Origin: an uncultured Alphaproteobacteria bacterium
GTDB lineage: Bacteria; Pseudomonadota; Alphaproteobacteria; HIMB59; GCA-002718135
NCBI GenBank assembly: GCA_902576125.1
Contig: CACGUF010000001.1
Location: 186,001-250,000, forward strand
Direction: 5' to 3'
Length of the DNA: 64,000 nt
The notes beneath the pieces were generated by a model. The model saw nothing but the letters and a program-made list of their open reading frames with translations, did no database searches and had not been told where the DNA came from. Made by a program: the position numbers and the translations under genes. This document shows, piece after piece, positions 51,372 through 60,384 of the stretch; position 1 is the stretch's first letter; each line of letters begins with the position of its first letter.

Positions 51372-52061
51372 ATGGATCATAGTTTTTTAAGTGGTTCTGA
51401 TTTTGTAGGAATAACGTTTTGGATCGTTTCGATCGCAATGTGGGCTTCAACAATTTTCTTCTTTTATGAAGGAATGAGGGTTTCTGCAAAATGGAGAACG
51501 TCAATGGTGGTTGCTGGCTTGATTACCTTCATCGCTGCAGTTCACTATATGTACATGAGAGAATTTTGGGTAGAAATGGGAGAGTCTCCAGTAGTATACC
51601 GTTATATTGACTGGGTTTTAACTGTTCCTTTGCAAATGGTTGAGTTTTATCTAATTTTAATTGCAGCTGGCGCTGCTGTATCTGGAGGTTCTTTTTGGAG
51701 ACTTCTAGTTGGTACGTTAGTTATGGTTATAGGTGGTTATCTAGGAGAAGCAGGAATGATATCTGTTTTACTAGGATTTATTATTGGAATGATCGGTTGG
51801 GCTGTAATTATTTGGGAAATTTTCAGAGGAGAAGCAAGTCAAGCTGCATCTTCAAACGAATCTGTTTCCTCAGCGTTCAATGCAATGAGATTAATCGTTC
51901 TTGTTGGATGGGCTATATATCCATTAGGATATGTTTTTGGATTAATGATGGGATCAGTCGATGCAAATACTTTAAACTGGGTATACAATTTAGCAGATTT
52001 TGTTAATAAAATTTTATTCGGTTTAATTATTTGGAATGCAGCTATAAAAGATACTGCATAA
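51372..52061 (+). CDS. Proteorhodopsin, blue-type proton pump
   Basis: This seven-helix retinal protein of 229 residues is a light-driven outward proton pump. The retinal lysine is K213 in NKILFGLIIWN. The helix C motif YRYIDWVLTVPLQMVEFYL supplies the proton acceptor D80, T84 and the proton donor E91, the DTE pattern of proton pumps. H58 pairs with the acceptor. Residue Q88 corresponds to position 105 of green proteorhodopsin, where Gln gives blue absorption. The start is ATG 51372 after AAGGAG. The N-terminus is about 17 residues shorter than in green proteorhodopsin, so no cleavable leader is evident. No retinal-synthesis genes are nearby. Confidence 0.97.
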   Translation: MDHSFLSGSDFVGITFWIVSIAMWASTIFFFYEGMRVSAKWRTSMVVAGLITFIAAVHYMYMREFWVEMGESPVVYRYIDWVLTVPLQMVEFYLILIAAGAAVSGGSFWRLLVGTLVMVIGGYLGEAGMISVLLGFIIGMIGWAVIIWEIFRGEASQAASSNESVSSAFNAMRLIVLVGWAIYPLGYVFGLMMGSVDANTLNWVYNLADFVNKILFGLIIWNAAIKDTA

Positions 52062-52082
52062 TCATTATTTTAATTTTTTATT

Positions 52083-52112
52083 AAAAACCCCCCTTTTTTG
52101 GGGGGTTTTTTT
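52083..52112 (+). terminator. Strong intrinsic terminator after proteorhodopsin
   Basis: AAAAACCCCCC (52083-52093) pairs with GGGGGGTTTTT (52100-52110) around a T6 loop, and the T tract continues to 52112. It is the clearest rho-independent terminator in the window and isolates proteorhodopsin as a single-gene transcript from the rplM operon. Confidence 0.93.
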
Positions 52113-52121
52113 ATTATTATA

Positions 52122-52148
52122 TTGACTTAAATTTGACTAAAATATAAG
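52122..52148 (+). promoter_or_regulatory. Putative promoter of rplM-rpsI
   Basis: TTGACT (52122-52127) and TATAAG (52143-52148) lie just after the terminator, spaced 15 bp, which is slightly short. Transcription would start near 52155, only about 5 bases before the rplM ATG at 52160. An independent promoter is needed here because of the strong terminator upstream. Confidence 0.4.
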
Positions 52149-52159
52149 TGGTGCTGCGA

Positions 52160-52621
52160 ATGAAAACTTTTAGTTTAAAAAAAGAAGAAATTAAAAAAGA
52201 ATGGCTTTTAATTGATGCTAAAGATGCTGTTTTAGGAAGACTGGCAGCTTTTTCTGCTAATGTTTTAAGAGGCAAAAATAAACCAAATTATACTCCCAAC
52301 CAGGATTGTGGAGATAATTTAATTATAATTAATGCAAACCATGTTCATTTGACTGGAAAAAAAGGAAAAGATAAAATTTATTATCGTCACACAGGATATC
52401 CAGGCGGCATAAAAGAAACAAATCCTGAAAAAATGAAATCAAAAGAAAAATCTAATGAAATCATTAAATTAGCTATTAAGCGAATGATACCTTCAGGACC
52501 GCTTGGAAAAAAGCAGTTATCTAATTGTAAAATTTATTCGGGAGAAACGCATTCACACGAAGCACAGCAACCAAAAAAAATTGATTTTATCAAATTAAAC
52601 GAAAAGAATTTTAAAAGATAA
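52160..52621 (+). CDS. rplM: 50S ribosomal protein L13
   Basis: L13 is an early-assembly 50S protein. From ATG 52160 the protein is 153 residues: [20 protein letters not shown], then [41 protein letters not shown] and [13 protein letters not shown]. Two GTG codons lie in frame upstream (52148 and 52151), but MKTF matches the alphaproteobacterial L13 start. It is followed by rpsI after 2 bases, the universal L13-S9 pair. Confidence 0.96.
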   Translation: MKTFSLKKEEIKKEWLLIDAKDAVLGRLAAFSANVLRGKNKPNYTPNQDCGDNLIIINANHVHLTGKKGKDKIYYRHTGYPGGIKETNPEKMKSKEKSNEIIKLAIKRMIPSGPLGKKQLSNCKIYSGETHSHEAQQPKKIDFIKLNEKNFKR

Positions 52622-52623
52622 TT

Positions 52624-53064
52624 ATGGAAAATTTAGAAAACAACTCTGAAAATATCGCTCAAGTAAAACTAGATAATAAAGATAGAGCTTATGCAACCGG
52701 TAAAAGAAAAAATTCTATTGCTAGGGTATGGTTAAAGCGCGGTGATGGTAAAATATCAGTAAATGGAAAAATTTTAGATAAATATTTTGCAAGACCAGTT
52801 TTACAAATGATAGTTAATCAACCATTAAATGTTGTTGATGGAGAAGGTGGATACGAAATTATGGCAACAGTTAAAGGTGGAGGTCTATCTGGCCAGGCTG
52901 GAGCAATAAGACATGGTATCAGCAAAGCTTTAAGTATTTATGACCCATCACTAAGACCTGCTCTTAAAAAAGTTGGCTTTATTACAAGGGATCCAAGAGT
53001 TGTTGAAAGAAAAAAATCTGGTTTAGCTAAAGCAAGAAGAAGTTACCAATTTTCTAAAAGATAA
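52624..53064 (+). CDS. rpsI: 30S ribosomal protein S9
   Basis: S9 contacts P-site tRNA through its basic tail. The 146-residue protein has a short acidic N-terminal extension, then the conserved [40 protein letters not shown], and the C-terminal [20 protein letters not shown]. The final basic residues are intact. It is cotranscribed with rplM and followed by argC after 8 bases. Confidence 0.97.
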   Translation: MENLENNSENIAQVKLDNKDRAYATGKRKNSIARVWLKRGDGKISVNGKILDKYFARPVLQMIVNQPLNVVDGEGGYEIMATVKGGGLSGQAGAIRHGISKALSIYDPSLRPALKKVGFITRDPRVVERKKSGLAKARRSYQFSKR

Positions 53065-53072
53065 TTTTTATT

Positions 53073-54104
53073 ATGTCAAACAAAGTATCAGTAGCCATAC
53101 TGGGTGCAACTGGTTTAGTTGGCTTAGAATTAGTAAAAATTTTAGCTAGACACCCAAAAGTTAATATAGTCTTTTTTGGAACAGAAAATAATCCAGATAC
53201 TTTAATTAATGATATAGATCCAGAGTTAAAACTGCCAAATAACCCATCAACTAAGTTAAATGAAAGTTTTAATTATTCATTAGCAAATACAGTTTTTTTA
53301 GCTCTTCCTCATGGTATTTCTCATAAATATGTAAGATCATTTTATAATAAACTTCAAATAATAGATTTGTCGGCAGATTTTAGATTAGATGATATTGGAA
53401 CTTATGAAAAAAATTATAATGAAAAGCATTCAGCACCAAACTTATTAAAAGAATTTGTTTATGGATTACCAGAGATTAATAAAAATGATTTAAATAATAA
53501 TAATAATATTTCTATTCCTGGATGTTATCCAACTTCTGTTTTGATACCTCTATTTTCTCTATTGCAAAATAATATAATTAGTTCCAAAAATATAATTATT
53601 GACTCTAAATCGGGTTATAGTGGAGCAGGGAAAAAATTTGATTTAAAAAATATCAAGAATTTACAAGATTTTAATTTTTATAATTATAACACAAATAGTC
53701 ACCGACACATTTGTGAAATAAGTCAAGAATTAAAAAAAAACACAAAGTCTAATGAAGTTTTATTCTCATTTAATCCTCATATCTTACCAAATTTTAGAGG
53801 CATGATGTCAACAATTTATTGTGATTTATCAGAAGGCATAACTAAAAATGATGTGATTAAATGTTTTGATGATTTAGCAAATGAAAATCATTTTGTTAGA
53901 TTTGTAAAAGATAATAAGAGAGCAGATTTTTTTGCAATTCAAAATACAAATAACTGCATATTAAAAATTTTTGATCATTATGACTCTTCTAAGTTAATAA
54001 TTGTTAGTTTGATTGATAATCTGATTAAAGGTGCTGCTGGTCAGGCAGTACAATGTTTTAATCTAAGCAAAGGATTTGAGGAGTCATTAGCTTTAACAAA
54101 ATGA
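53073..54104 (+). CDS. argC: N-acetyl-gamma-glutamyl-phosphate reductase
   Basis: ArgC reduces N-acetylglutamyl phosphate to the semialdehyde in arginine synthesis. The 343-residue protein has the NADP-binding loop LGATGLVGLELVKIL at the start, LALPHGISHKYV near residue 77, and catalytic C151 in ISIPGCYPTSVLIPL. It ends KGAAGQAVQCFN. It follows rpsI, as in many alphaproteobacteria, and overlaps the small lipoprotein gene by 4 bases. Confidence 0.96.
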   Translation: MSNKVSVAILGATGLVGLELVKILARHPKVNIVFFGTENNPDTLINDIDPELKLPNNPSTKLNESFNYSLANTVFLALPHGISHKYVRSFYNKLQIIDLSADFRLDDIGTYEKNYNEKHSAPNLLKEFVYGLPEINKNDLNNNNNISIPGCYPTSVLIPLFSLLQNNIISSKNIIIDSKSGYSGAGKKFDLKNIKNLQDFNFYNYNTNSHRHICEISQELKKNTKSNEVLFSFNPHILPNFRGMMSTIYCDLSEGITKNDVIKCFDDLANENHFVRFVKDNKRADFFAIQNTNNCILKIFDHYDSSKLIIVSLIDNLIKGAAGQAVQCFNLSKGFEESLALTK

Positions 54105-54283
54105 AATTACTAATTATTTTAATTTTTGTAACTTTATTATCCTGCAGTTATCCAGATATAGAGTCTGTTCCAAATTTTAAAGATTTAAAATTATCAAAAG
54201 AAGAAATATATGATTTGTGTCAATTATCTTCAAATGATAAAAATGAAGTTGATACTTGTATCGAAAATAGAATGAATAAATAA
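54101..54283 (+). CDS. Small putative lipoprotein
   Basis: This 60-residue protein has a short hydrophobic signal and a lipobox LLSC, with the cysteine near residue 15. The acidic mature part of about 45 residues contains two further cysteines (DLCQLSSNDKNEVDTCIENR) that could form a disulfide. It overlaps argC by 4 bases and hom by 1 base, so it is under the same coupled translation, which supports it as a real gene. I do not recognise the family. Confidence 0.65.
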   Translation: MKLLIILIFVTLLSCSYPDIESVPNFKDLKLSKEEIYDLCQLSSNDKNEVDTCIENRMNK

Positions 54284-55575
54284 TGAAAAAAATAAATATA
54301 TCTATTGCTGGATTAGGAAATGTAGGGTCTTCTGTTATTAATTATATTGAAAATAATTCTAACTTCATAAAAAATAAATCAAATTTAACTATCAATATAT
54401 TAGGTATATCTGCTAAAAATAAAAACAAAGAAAGAGATTTTGATATTAAAAATTATCAATGGATAGATGATCCAATGAATTTAATTAATATAAATGATGT
54501 TAAGCCAGATATTTTAGTTGAATTAATGGGCCATGAAAAAGATATAAGTTATGAGTTAGTTAAATCTGCATTAAGCCAAAAAATTCATGTTGTTACTGGT
54601 AACAAAGCCCTGTTAGCTATTTATGGTCAAGAACTTTTTGAGCTTGCGGAAAAAAATAAAGTATGTTTACTTTTTGAAGCAGCAGTTGCTGGAGGAATAC
54701 CAATAATCAAAGCTGTTAAAAATAATATTTTTTTAAATAGAATTAAAAAAATCTCAGGCATTCTTAATGGCACAACTAATTATATTCTTACTACTATGGA
54801 AACTCAAAATAAATCATTTGAGGATGTTTTGAATGACGCTAAGGCAAAGGGTTTTACTTCTGATCATGAGTCTAAATTAGATATTGGAGGATATGATGCG
54901 GCTCACAAACTAACTTTGTTAAATACTATTGCTTTTGGTGTAGATATTGATTTTAGTCTAAATGAAGTAGAAGGGATTGAAAATATAACAATTGAAGATA
55001 TTAATGCTGTCAAAGAATTAGGCTATAAAATTAAACTTATATCAGAAAGTTATTTAATTGATGATAGCTTATATAGCTCCACTAAACCAAAACTAATACC
55101 AACTGATAAACCTTTATCGAATGCAAACAATGCATTAAATGCAATTAATGTTGAGACAGATCAATTAACAAACTTATATTTTGAGGGAGAAGGTGCAGGT
55201 GGAATACCTACAGCCAGTTCTATTTTGTCAGATATATTTGAAATAGCTAATAATACTAATATAAAATCAATAGGTTATGATATTAATAAATTAAAAAAAT
55301 ATAAAAAGTTTAACTCGTCAAATTTGAAGTCTAAATTTTATTTAAGAATAAGTGTCAAAGATCAACCTGGAGTTTTATCAAAAATAACAAGTTACTTAAA
55401 CGAGTTTAATATATCTGTAGAAAAAATTCTTCAAAAACCAGATAAAAAACTAAAAAATATACCTATTTTAATTACTACCCATATAATCAAAACATCTGAA
55501 CTAATTAATTCAGTAAAAAAAATCGCTGATCTTGAGTTTGTTGATGAAAATATTTCAATAATTTCAATTGAATAG
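54283..55575 (+). CDS. hom: Homoserine dehydrogenase
   Basis: Hom reduces aspartate semialdehyde to homoserine for threonine and methionine synthesis. The 430-residue protein has the NAD(P)-binding loop ISIAGLGNVGSSVINYI, VVTGNKALLA, the substrate region FEAAVAGGIPIIKAV, and SGILNGTTNYILTTM near residue 160. A C-terminal ACT domain (from about 350, RISVKDQPGVLSKITSYL) suggests feedback control by threonine. It overlaps recJ by 8 bases; the glpX gene that often lies between them is absent. Confidence 0.96.
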   Translation: MKKINISIAGLGNVGSSVINYIENNSNFIKNKSNLTINILGISAKNKNKERDFDIKNYQWIDDPMNLININDVKPDILVELMGHEKDISYELVKSALSQKIHVVTGNKALLAIYGQELFELAEKNKVCLLFEAAVAGGIPIIKAVKNNIFLNRIKKISGILNGTTNYILTTMETQNKSFEDVLNDAKAKGFTSDHESKLDIGGYDAAHKLTLLNTIAFGVDIDFSLNEVEGIENITIEDINAVKELGYKIKLISESYLIDDSLYSSTKPKLIPTDKPLSNANNALNAINVETDQLTNLYFEGEGAGGIPTASSILSDIFEIANNTNIKSIGYDINKLKKYKKFNSSNLKSKFYLRISVKDQPGVLSKITSYLNEFNISVEKILQKPDKKLKNIPILITTHIIKTSELINSVKKIADLEFVDENISIISIE

Positions 55576-57334
55576 TGACAATTTGAAAATTGAGCATTTA
55601 AGCTCTTTATTAAACAAAAAATGGAAGTTAATTAATTATGATGAGAGAAATGCGATGTATTTATCTCAAAAGTTTAAGTTACCATCAATTATTTCGAAAC
55701 TTTTATCGATTAGAAATATCAATAACGAAGATATAGATTTTTATCTTTACCCAAATTTCAATCACCATATTCCCAATCCAAATAAAATTAAAGATATGGC
55801 TATCGCTACAAAAAGAGTTGTGGAGGCTATAAAAAAGAAACAAAAAATTGGAATAATAGCTGACTATGATGTTGATGGATCAACTTCAGCATCAATTTTA
55901 TATAAATTTCTAAAAAATTATAATACTTCTGTAACTTTAAAAATTCCCAATAGATTATTAGATGGTTATGGTCCAAATCTTAAAATAATGCGAGAATTGG
56001 AATCAAAAAATATTGATTTATTATTTACTCTTGATTGTGGGACAACAGCAAATAATATTATTGACTCTGAAGAATTTAAAAAAATTGATGTTATAGTTAT
56101 TGATCATCATTTAAGTGAATTAGAATTACCAAATGTCCATTCAATAATTAACCCAAATAGATTTGATGATGATAGTGATTATAATCAATTGGCTGCAGTT
56201 GGCGTTACCTTTTTATTTTTGATGTCATTGAGAAAAGAATTAAGAAATCATAAAGAGCTTATTCAAACAAAAGAACCAAATCTTTTATCCTATTTAGATT
56301 TAGTGGCTTTGGGTACAGTATGTGATGTTGTTGAGTTGAAAAAATATAACCGATTATTTGTAATTAAGGGTTTGGAATTAATTCATAAAAGATATCATAA
56401 GGGTATTTCTAAATTAATTGATAATTCTAAACTTAATTCATCCCCAACTTCACAAGATCTTGGGTATATTGTGGGCCCTCAAATTAATGCCGCAAGTAGA
56501 ATTGATGACGCATCATTAGCCTCCAAGCTTTTAATTACTAATGATGCTGAACAAATTGAAACAATAAGCAGAAAATTATTTTTATTAAATGAAAAAAGAA
56601 AATTAATTGAAAGTCAAATTTTAGATGAAGCAAATAAACAAGCAGAGAAGCAAATGAATTCAAAATATATTTTAGTTTATGGTGAAAATTGGCACCAAGG
56701 CGTTTTAGGAATAGTTGCTAGTAAATTATTGGATCAATTCAATAAACCTGTTATTGTTTTATCTTTCATGAATTCTTTCGGTGTAGGTTCAGCTCGGTCA
56801 ATAAGTGGTGTTGATTTAGGAAATATAATTCTAAATGCAAAAAATAAAGGAATTATTTTAACAGGTGGAGGGCATTCTATGGCTGCTGGATTAAAATTAA
56901 ATTATGATAATTTAGATAACTTCAAAAATTTTCTTGATGAAAGTTTTGAACAATATGAAAATTTTATTTTTGAAAAAGTTATTAATTTTGACTTAGCAAT
57001 ATCTGTAAACGATCTAAATAATAATTTACTTGAGTCTATAGAAAAACTGCAACCTTTTGGTAAAGGCAACCCTGAGCCATATTTTATTATTTGTGATTTA
57101 AAAATTGAATCAATAAAAATTATTAAAAATAAACATATTTTAATATTCTTTGAAAATGATTTAGGTCATAAATTAAAAGGAATTTGTTTTAATTCAAAAG
57201 AAACTATCTTAGGTGATTATTTAGAGAATTTTAAAAAGTATAACTTTTATTTTGGATGTATAGTTACCCCAGATAAATTTTCTAGAGATACTGTAATTCA
57301 ATTAATAATCAAAGATGTCATGAAAATTGATTAA
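55568..57334 (+). CDS. recJ: Single-stranded-DNA exonuclease RecJ
   Basis: RecJ is a 5'-3' ssDNA exonuclease of repair and recombination. The 588-residue DHH-family protein has the motifs GIIADYDVDGSTSASIL near residue 97, TLDCGTT, VIVIDHHLSE, LDLVALGTVCDVV near residue 243, and the DHHA1 motif LTGGGHSMAAGL near residue 437. The start is uncertain because no early ATG exists; TTG 55568 overlaps hom, and TTG 55583 is an alternative. Confidence 0.95.
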   Translation: MNSDNLKIEHLSSLLNKKWKLINYDERNAMYLSQKFKLPSIISKLLSIRNINNEDIDFYLYPNFNHHIPNPNKIKDMAIATKRVVEAIKKKQKIGIIADYDVDGSTSASILYKFLKNYNTSVTLKIPNRLLDGYGPNLKIMRELESKNIDLLFTLDCGTTANNIIDSEEFKKIDVIVIDHHLSELELPNVHSIINPNRFDDDSDYNQLAAVGVTFLFLMSLRKELRNHKELIQTKEPNLLSYLDLVALGTVCDVVELKKYNRLFVIKGLELIHKRYHKGISKLIDNSKLNSSPTSQDLGYIVGPQINAASRIDDASLASKLLITNDAEQIETISRKLFLLNEKRKLIESQILDEANKQAEKQMNSKYILVYGENWHQGVLGIVASKLLDQFNKPVIVLSFMNSFGVGSARSISGVDLGNIILNAKNKGIILTGGGHSMAAGLKLNYDNLDNFKNFLDESFEQYENFIFEKVINFDLAISVNDLNNNLLESIEKLQPFGKGNPEPYFIICDLKIESIKIIKNKHILIFFENDLGHKLKGICFNSKETILGDYLENFKKYNFYFGCIVTPDKFSRDTVIQLIIKDVMKID

Positions 57335-57378
57335 ATAATTTGAAAAATTAAGTTTAATATGTATATAACATTTCAGAA

Positions 57379-57453
57379 GACCCCTTCGTCTATCGGTTAG
57401 GACATCAGGTTTTCATCCTGAAAAGAGGAGTTCGATTCTCCTAGGGGTCGCCA
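57379..57453 (+). tRNA. tRNA-Glu (anticodon TTC)
   Basis: A 75-base tRNA. The acceptor stem GACCCCT (57379-57385) pairs with AGGGGTC (57443-57449). The anticodon arm TCAGG-TTTTCAT-CCTGA carries TTC. The T arm GAGGA... TTCGATT... TCCT is present, with discriminator G and an encoded CCA (57451-57453). It lies 44 bases after recJ and 1 base before the end of the convergent quinone oxidoreductase gene. Confidence 0.97.
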
Positions 57454-57454
57454 C

Positions 57455-58438
57455 TTACGGCTCTAATATTATTGACCCGGAGCTCTCCCTCGATTGAAGC
57501 AATTTATGGGCTTTAGCTGCCTCATTAAGTTTAAATTTTTTGTAGATATTTGGTTTAATATCTCCACTATTTATTTTCTCAAAAAGTTTATTAGAGCAAT
57601 TTAATAGTTCCTCACGATTAAGTGTATACCCCATTAGACTTGGTCTCGTATAAAATAAGCTTTTTGGATTAAAAGTTTTGTGCATATCTAACATCTCTAC
57701 CATTCCAGATGATTGACCAAATGAAACCATTAAGCCTCTAGTAGAGAGAGATTTAATTGACTCATCAAATGTATCTTTTCCAACTCCGTCATAAACAACT
57801 GGAACGCCTTTATTATTTGTAATTTCCATTATTTTGTCTGAAACATTTTCTTCTTTATAATTTATAGTATATTCACAACCATTCTTTTTTGCTAATGCGG
57901 CCTTTTCTTTTGTACTTACAGTGCCAATCATTTTACAACCGATTGATCTAGCCCATTGACATGCTATCAGACCTACGCCGCCAGCTGCTGCATGAAATAG
58001 AATAAATTCTTTATTTTTAATTTTGTATAATCTTTCAAATAGATATTCAACTGTCATACCTTGTAAAAGAATTGAAGCCACTTCATCATCTTTTAAAAAA
58101 TCAGGAATAGCTATTAGTTTCTCTTCAGGAAAATCTCTTATTTCACAATATGCCCCTATTGGAGGCGTTGCATACGCTACTCTGTCACCAATTTTAAAGT
58201 TTTTAACTTTATTTCCAATTTCAATAATCTCACCTGTTGCTTCCATACCAAGGCATACAGGTAATTCAGATGGAAGCGGGTAGATACCAGATCTATGATA
58301 AGTATCTATATAGTTAAGACCAATAGCTGTATGTCTAATTCTTACTTCATTATCTTTAATAATTTTTGGCAAACTATATTCTTGATAATTTAAAACTTCT
58401 GGACCACCTAATTTCGAAATTACTATTTGTTTTGGCAT
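57455..58438 (-). CDS. qor: NADPH:quinone oxidoreductase (zinc-independent MDR family)
   Basis: The 327-residue protein belongs to the medium-chain dehydrogenase/reductase superfamily, quinone oxidoreductase branch. It has the N-terminal LNYIDTYHRSGIYPLP, CLGMEATGEIIEIG near residue 63, and the NADPH-binding motif HAAAGGVGLIACQWARSIG near residue 148. The zinc ligands of alcohol dehydrogenases are absent. It reduces quinones or related electrophiles in one-electron or two-electron steps. It is the last gene of a minus-strand group with the acetoacetyl-CoA synthetase (3-bp gap) and the Irr-type regulator. Confidence 0.93.
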   Translation of the reverse strand: MPKQIVISKLGGPEVLNYQEYSLPKIIKDNEVRIRHTAIGLNYIDTYHRSGIYPLPSELPVCLGMEATGEIIEIGNKVKNFKIGDRVAYATPPIGAYCEIRDFPEEKLIAIPDFLKDDEVASILLQGMTVEYLFERLYKIKNKEFILFHAAAGGVGLIACQWARSIGCKMIGTVSTKEKAALAKKNGCEYTINYKEENVSDKIMEITNNKGVPVVYDGVGKDTFDESIKSLSTRGLMVSFGQSSGMVEMLDMHKTFNPKSLFYTRPSLMGYTLNREELLNCSNKLFEKINSGDIKPNIYKKFKLNEAAKAHKLLQSRESSGSIILEP

Positions 58439-58441
58439 AAA

Positions 58442-60379
58442 TTAACTTATTTTTATTTCTTTATATATATTTTCATACTCTTTTAGGCAATCAGGATTTG
58501 CTAGTGTATTTTTACTTTTAACATCTTGTCCATTTATAATCTTTTTAATTGTTAGTTCAACAATCTTGCCACTTTTTGTTTTAGGAATATCTTTAACTTG
58601 AAAAATTTTTCTTGGGACATGCTTGGGTGATAGGTTGGATTTAATTTCAAACTTAATCAATTTGATTAAATCCTCATTTAAATTAAATTTAGATTTCATC
58701 TTAATAAATAAAATAACTTCTGTATCATTGTGCAAGCTATGTTCAACTGCTACAGATTCAATAATATTATCAATATTTTCCACAACTCTATATAATTCTG
58801 CTGTTCCAAATCTTACCCCGCCAGCATTTAATGTCGCATCTGATCTTCCATAAATTATAAATCCATTATTTTTTGTTTTTTTACAAAAATCTCCATGATG
58901 CCAAACATTTTTGTATCTCTTAAAATATGCATCTAAATATTTTTTATTGTCTTTATCATTCCAAAAATAAATTGGCTTAGAAGGAAATGGGGATTTACAA
59001 ACTAACTCCCCTTTTTTCTCTTTAATTGAATTACCTTCTTCATTAAAAATATCTACATCCATTCCTAAACCAGCGCACTGAATTTCTCCTGAATATACAT
59101 CCATATTTGGGTTACCAATAACAAAACAAGAAACAATATCAGTCCCACCACTGATAGACGCTAAATGCAAATCATTTTTTACATTGGTATAAATATATTC
59201 AAAAGATTCTTGAACAAGAGGAGAGCCTGTTGAAGCTATAGTTTTAAGTTTTGATAAATTATATTTATCTTTAATTATAATTTTATTTTGTTTTAAATAA
59301 TCAATATATTTTGCACCTGTACCAAAAAAAGTAATTTTTTCTTTTTCTACAATATCAAATAGATATTCATTATTTGGAAAAAATGGAGAACCATCATACA
59401 AAACAATTGCAGATTTAGAAGCTAAACTAGATACGAGCCAATTCCACATCATCCAGCCACAAGTAGTAAAATAAAAAACTTTATCATTTTCTTTAATATC
59501 TAAATGTAATTGATGTTCTTTTTTATGCTGTATTAATGAACCTCCTGCTCCATGAACAATGCATTTAGGAATACCTGTAGTACCACTTGAATATAAAATA
59601 TAAAGAGGATGGTTGAAATTATATTTTTCATATATTTCATATTTATTTTTGCTTTTTAAAATTTCATTCCAATTTTTGTATTTAAAATCTTCAATTAAAA
59701 TTTTACCTTCCCCGTATGGAATAATAATTATATTTTCAATAGAGGGTATTTCATTAATAATAGATTTGATATATTTTAAAGTATCAATTTTCTTATTATT
59801 GTAAAAATAATGATCCGTAATTATTAAAACTTTTGGTTCAATTTGTTTAAATCTATCTATGATTGCTCTTGGTCCAAAATCAGATGAGCAAGATGACCAA
59901 ATAGAACCTATTTGAGCACAAGCTAAAAAAGCTTGAACTGTTTCAGGTATATTTGGAAGGACAGCTGCTATCCTATCTCGTTGCTTTATATTTATACTTT
60001 TAAAATAATGTGATATTTTAAACACATTTGATCTTAATTCTTTCCAGCTTAACCGTTTTGAAATATTTTGTTCATTATAAAATATTATAGCATCATCATC
60101 ATTATCATTTTGAAGGCAATTTTCAGCATAATTTAAATAAGAACTCTCAAAAAATTTAGTTTCAATAAAGTTTTTTGAGTCTCTGAAAATTATATTTTTT
60201 TTTTCACCTATAATATTTGTAAATTCCCAAATTTTTTCCCAGAATACTTCTTTTTTTTCAATGCTCCATCTATGTAAATCTTCATATGAATTTATATTTA
60301 CTTCTTTTTTTATATAGTTTGTAAATTGATTGATATTATTTCCTGTTGTGGAAGGAGACCACAACTTTTTATCAGACAT
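58442..60379 (-). CDS. aacS: Acetoacetyl-CoA synthetase
   Basis: The enzyme activates acetoacetate to acetoacetyl-CoA with ATP, which allows use of ketone bodies or PHB-derived carbon. The 645-residue ANL-superfamily protein has the acyl-adenylate P loop YSSGTTGIPKCIVHG near residue 260, a YFTTCGWMMWNW segment, GELVCKSPFPSKP near residue 490, and the C-terminal lysine motif PKTKSGKIVEL. The N-terminal LWSPS start and the INQFTNYIK and LHRWSIEKKEVFWEKIW segments are typical of AacS and not of acetyl-CoA synthetase. Confidence 0.92.
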   Translation of the reverse strand: MSDKKLWSPSTTGNNINQFTNYIKKEVNINSYEDLHRWSIEKKEVFWEKIWEFTNIIGEKKNIIFRDSKNFIETKFFESSYLNYAENCLQNDNDDDAIIFYNEQNISKRLSWKELRSNVFKISHYFKSINIKQRDRIAAVLPNIPETVQAFLACAQIGSIWSSCSSDFGPRAIIDRFKQIEPKVLIITDHYFYNNKKIDTLKYIKSIINEIPSIENIIIIPYGEGKILIEDFKYKNWNEILKSKNKYEIYEKYNFNHPLYILYSSGTTGIPKCIVHGAGGSLIQHKKEHQLHLDIKENDKVFYFTTCGWMMWNWLVSSLASKSAIVLYDGSPFFPNNEYLFDIVEKEKITFFGTGAKYIDYLKQNKIIIKDKYNLSKLKTIASTGSPLVQESFEYIYTNVKNDLHLASISGGTDIVSCFVIGNPNMDVYSGEIQCAGLGMDVDIFNEEGNSIKEKKGELVCKSPFPSKPIYFWNDKDNKKYLDAYFKRYKNVWHHGDFCKKTKNNGFIIYGRSDATLNAGGVRFGTAELYRVVENIDNIIESVAVEHSLHNDTEVILFIKMKSKFNLNEDLIKLIKFEIKSNLSPKHVPRKIFQVKDIPKTKSGKIVELTIKKIINGQDVKSKNTLANPDCLKEYENIYKEIKIS

Positions 60380-60384
60380 TTTAA

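Noticed and set aside
51695-52006. A 103-residue open frame on the plus strand within proteorhodopsin
   Set aside because: It is an out-of-frame shadow of the rhodopsin gene with Cys/Arg/Trp-rich composition.
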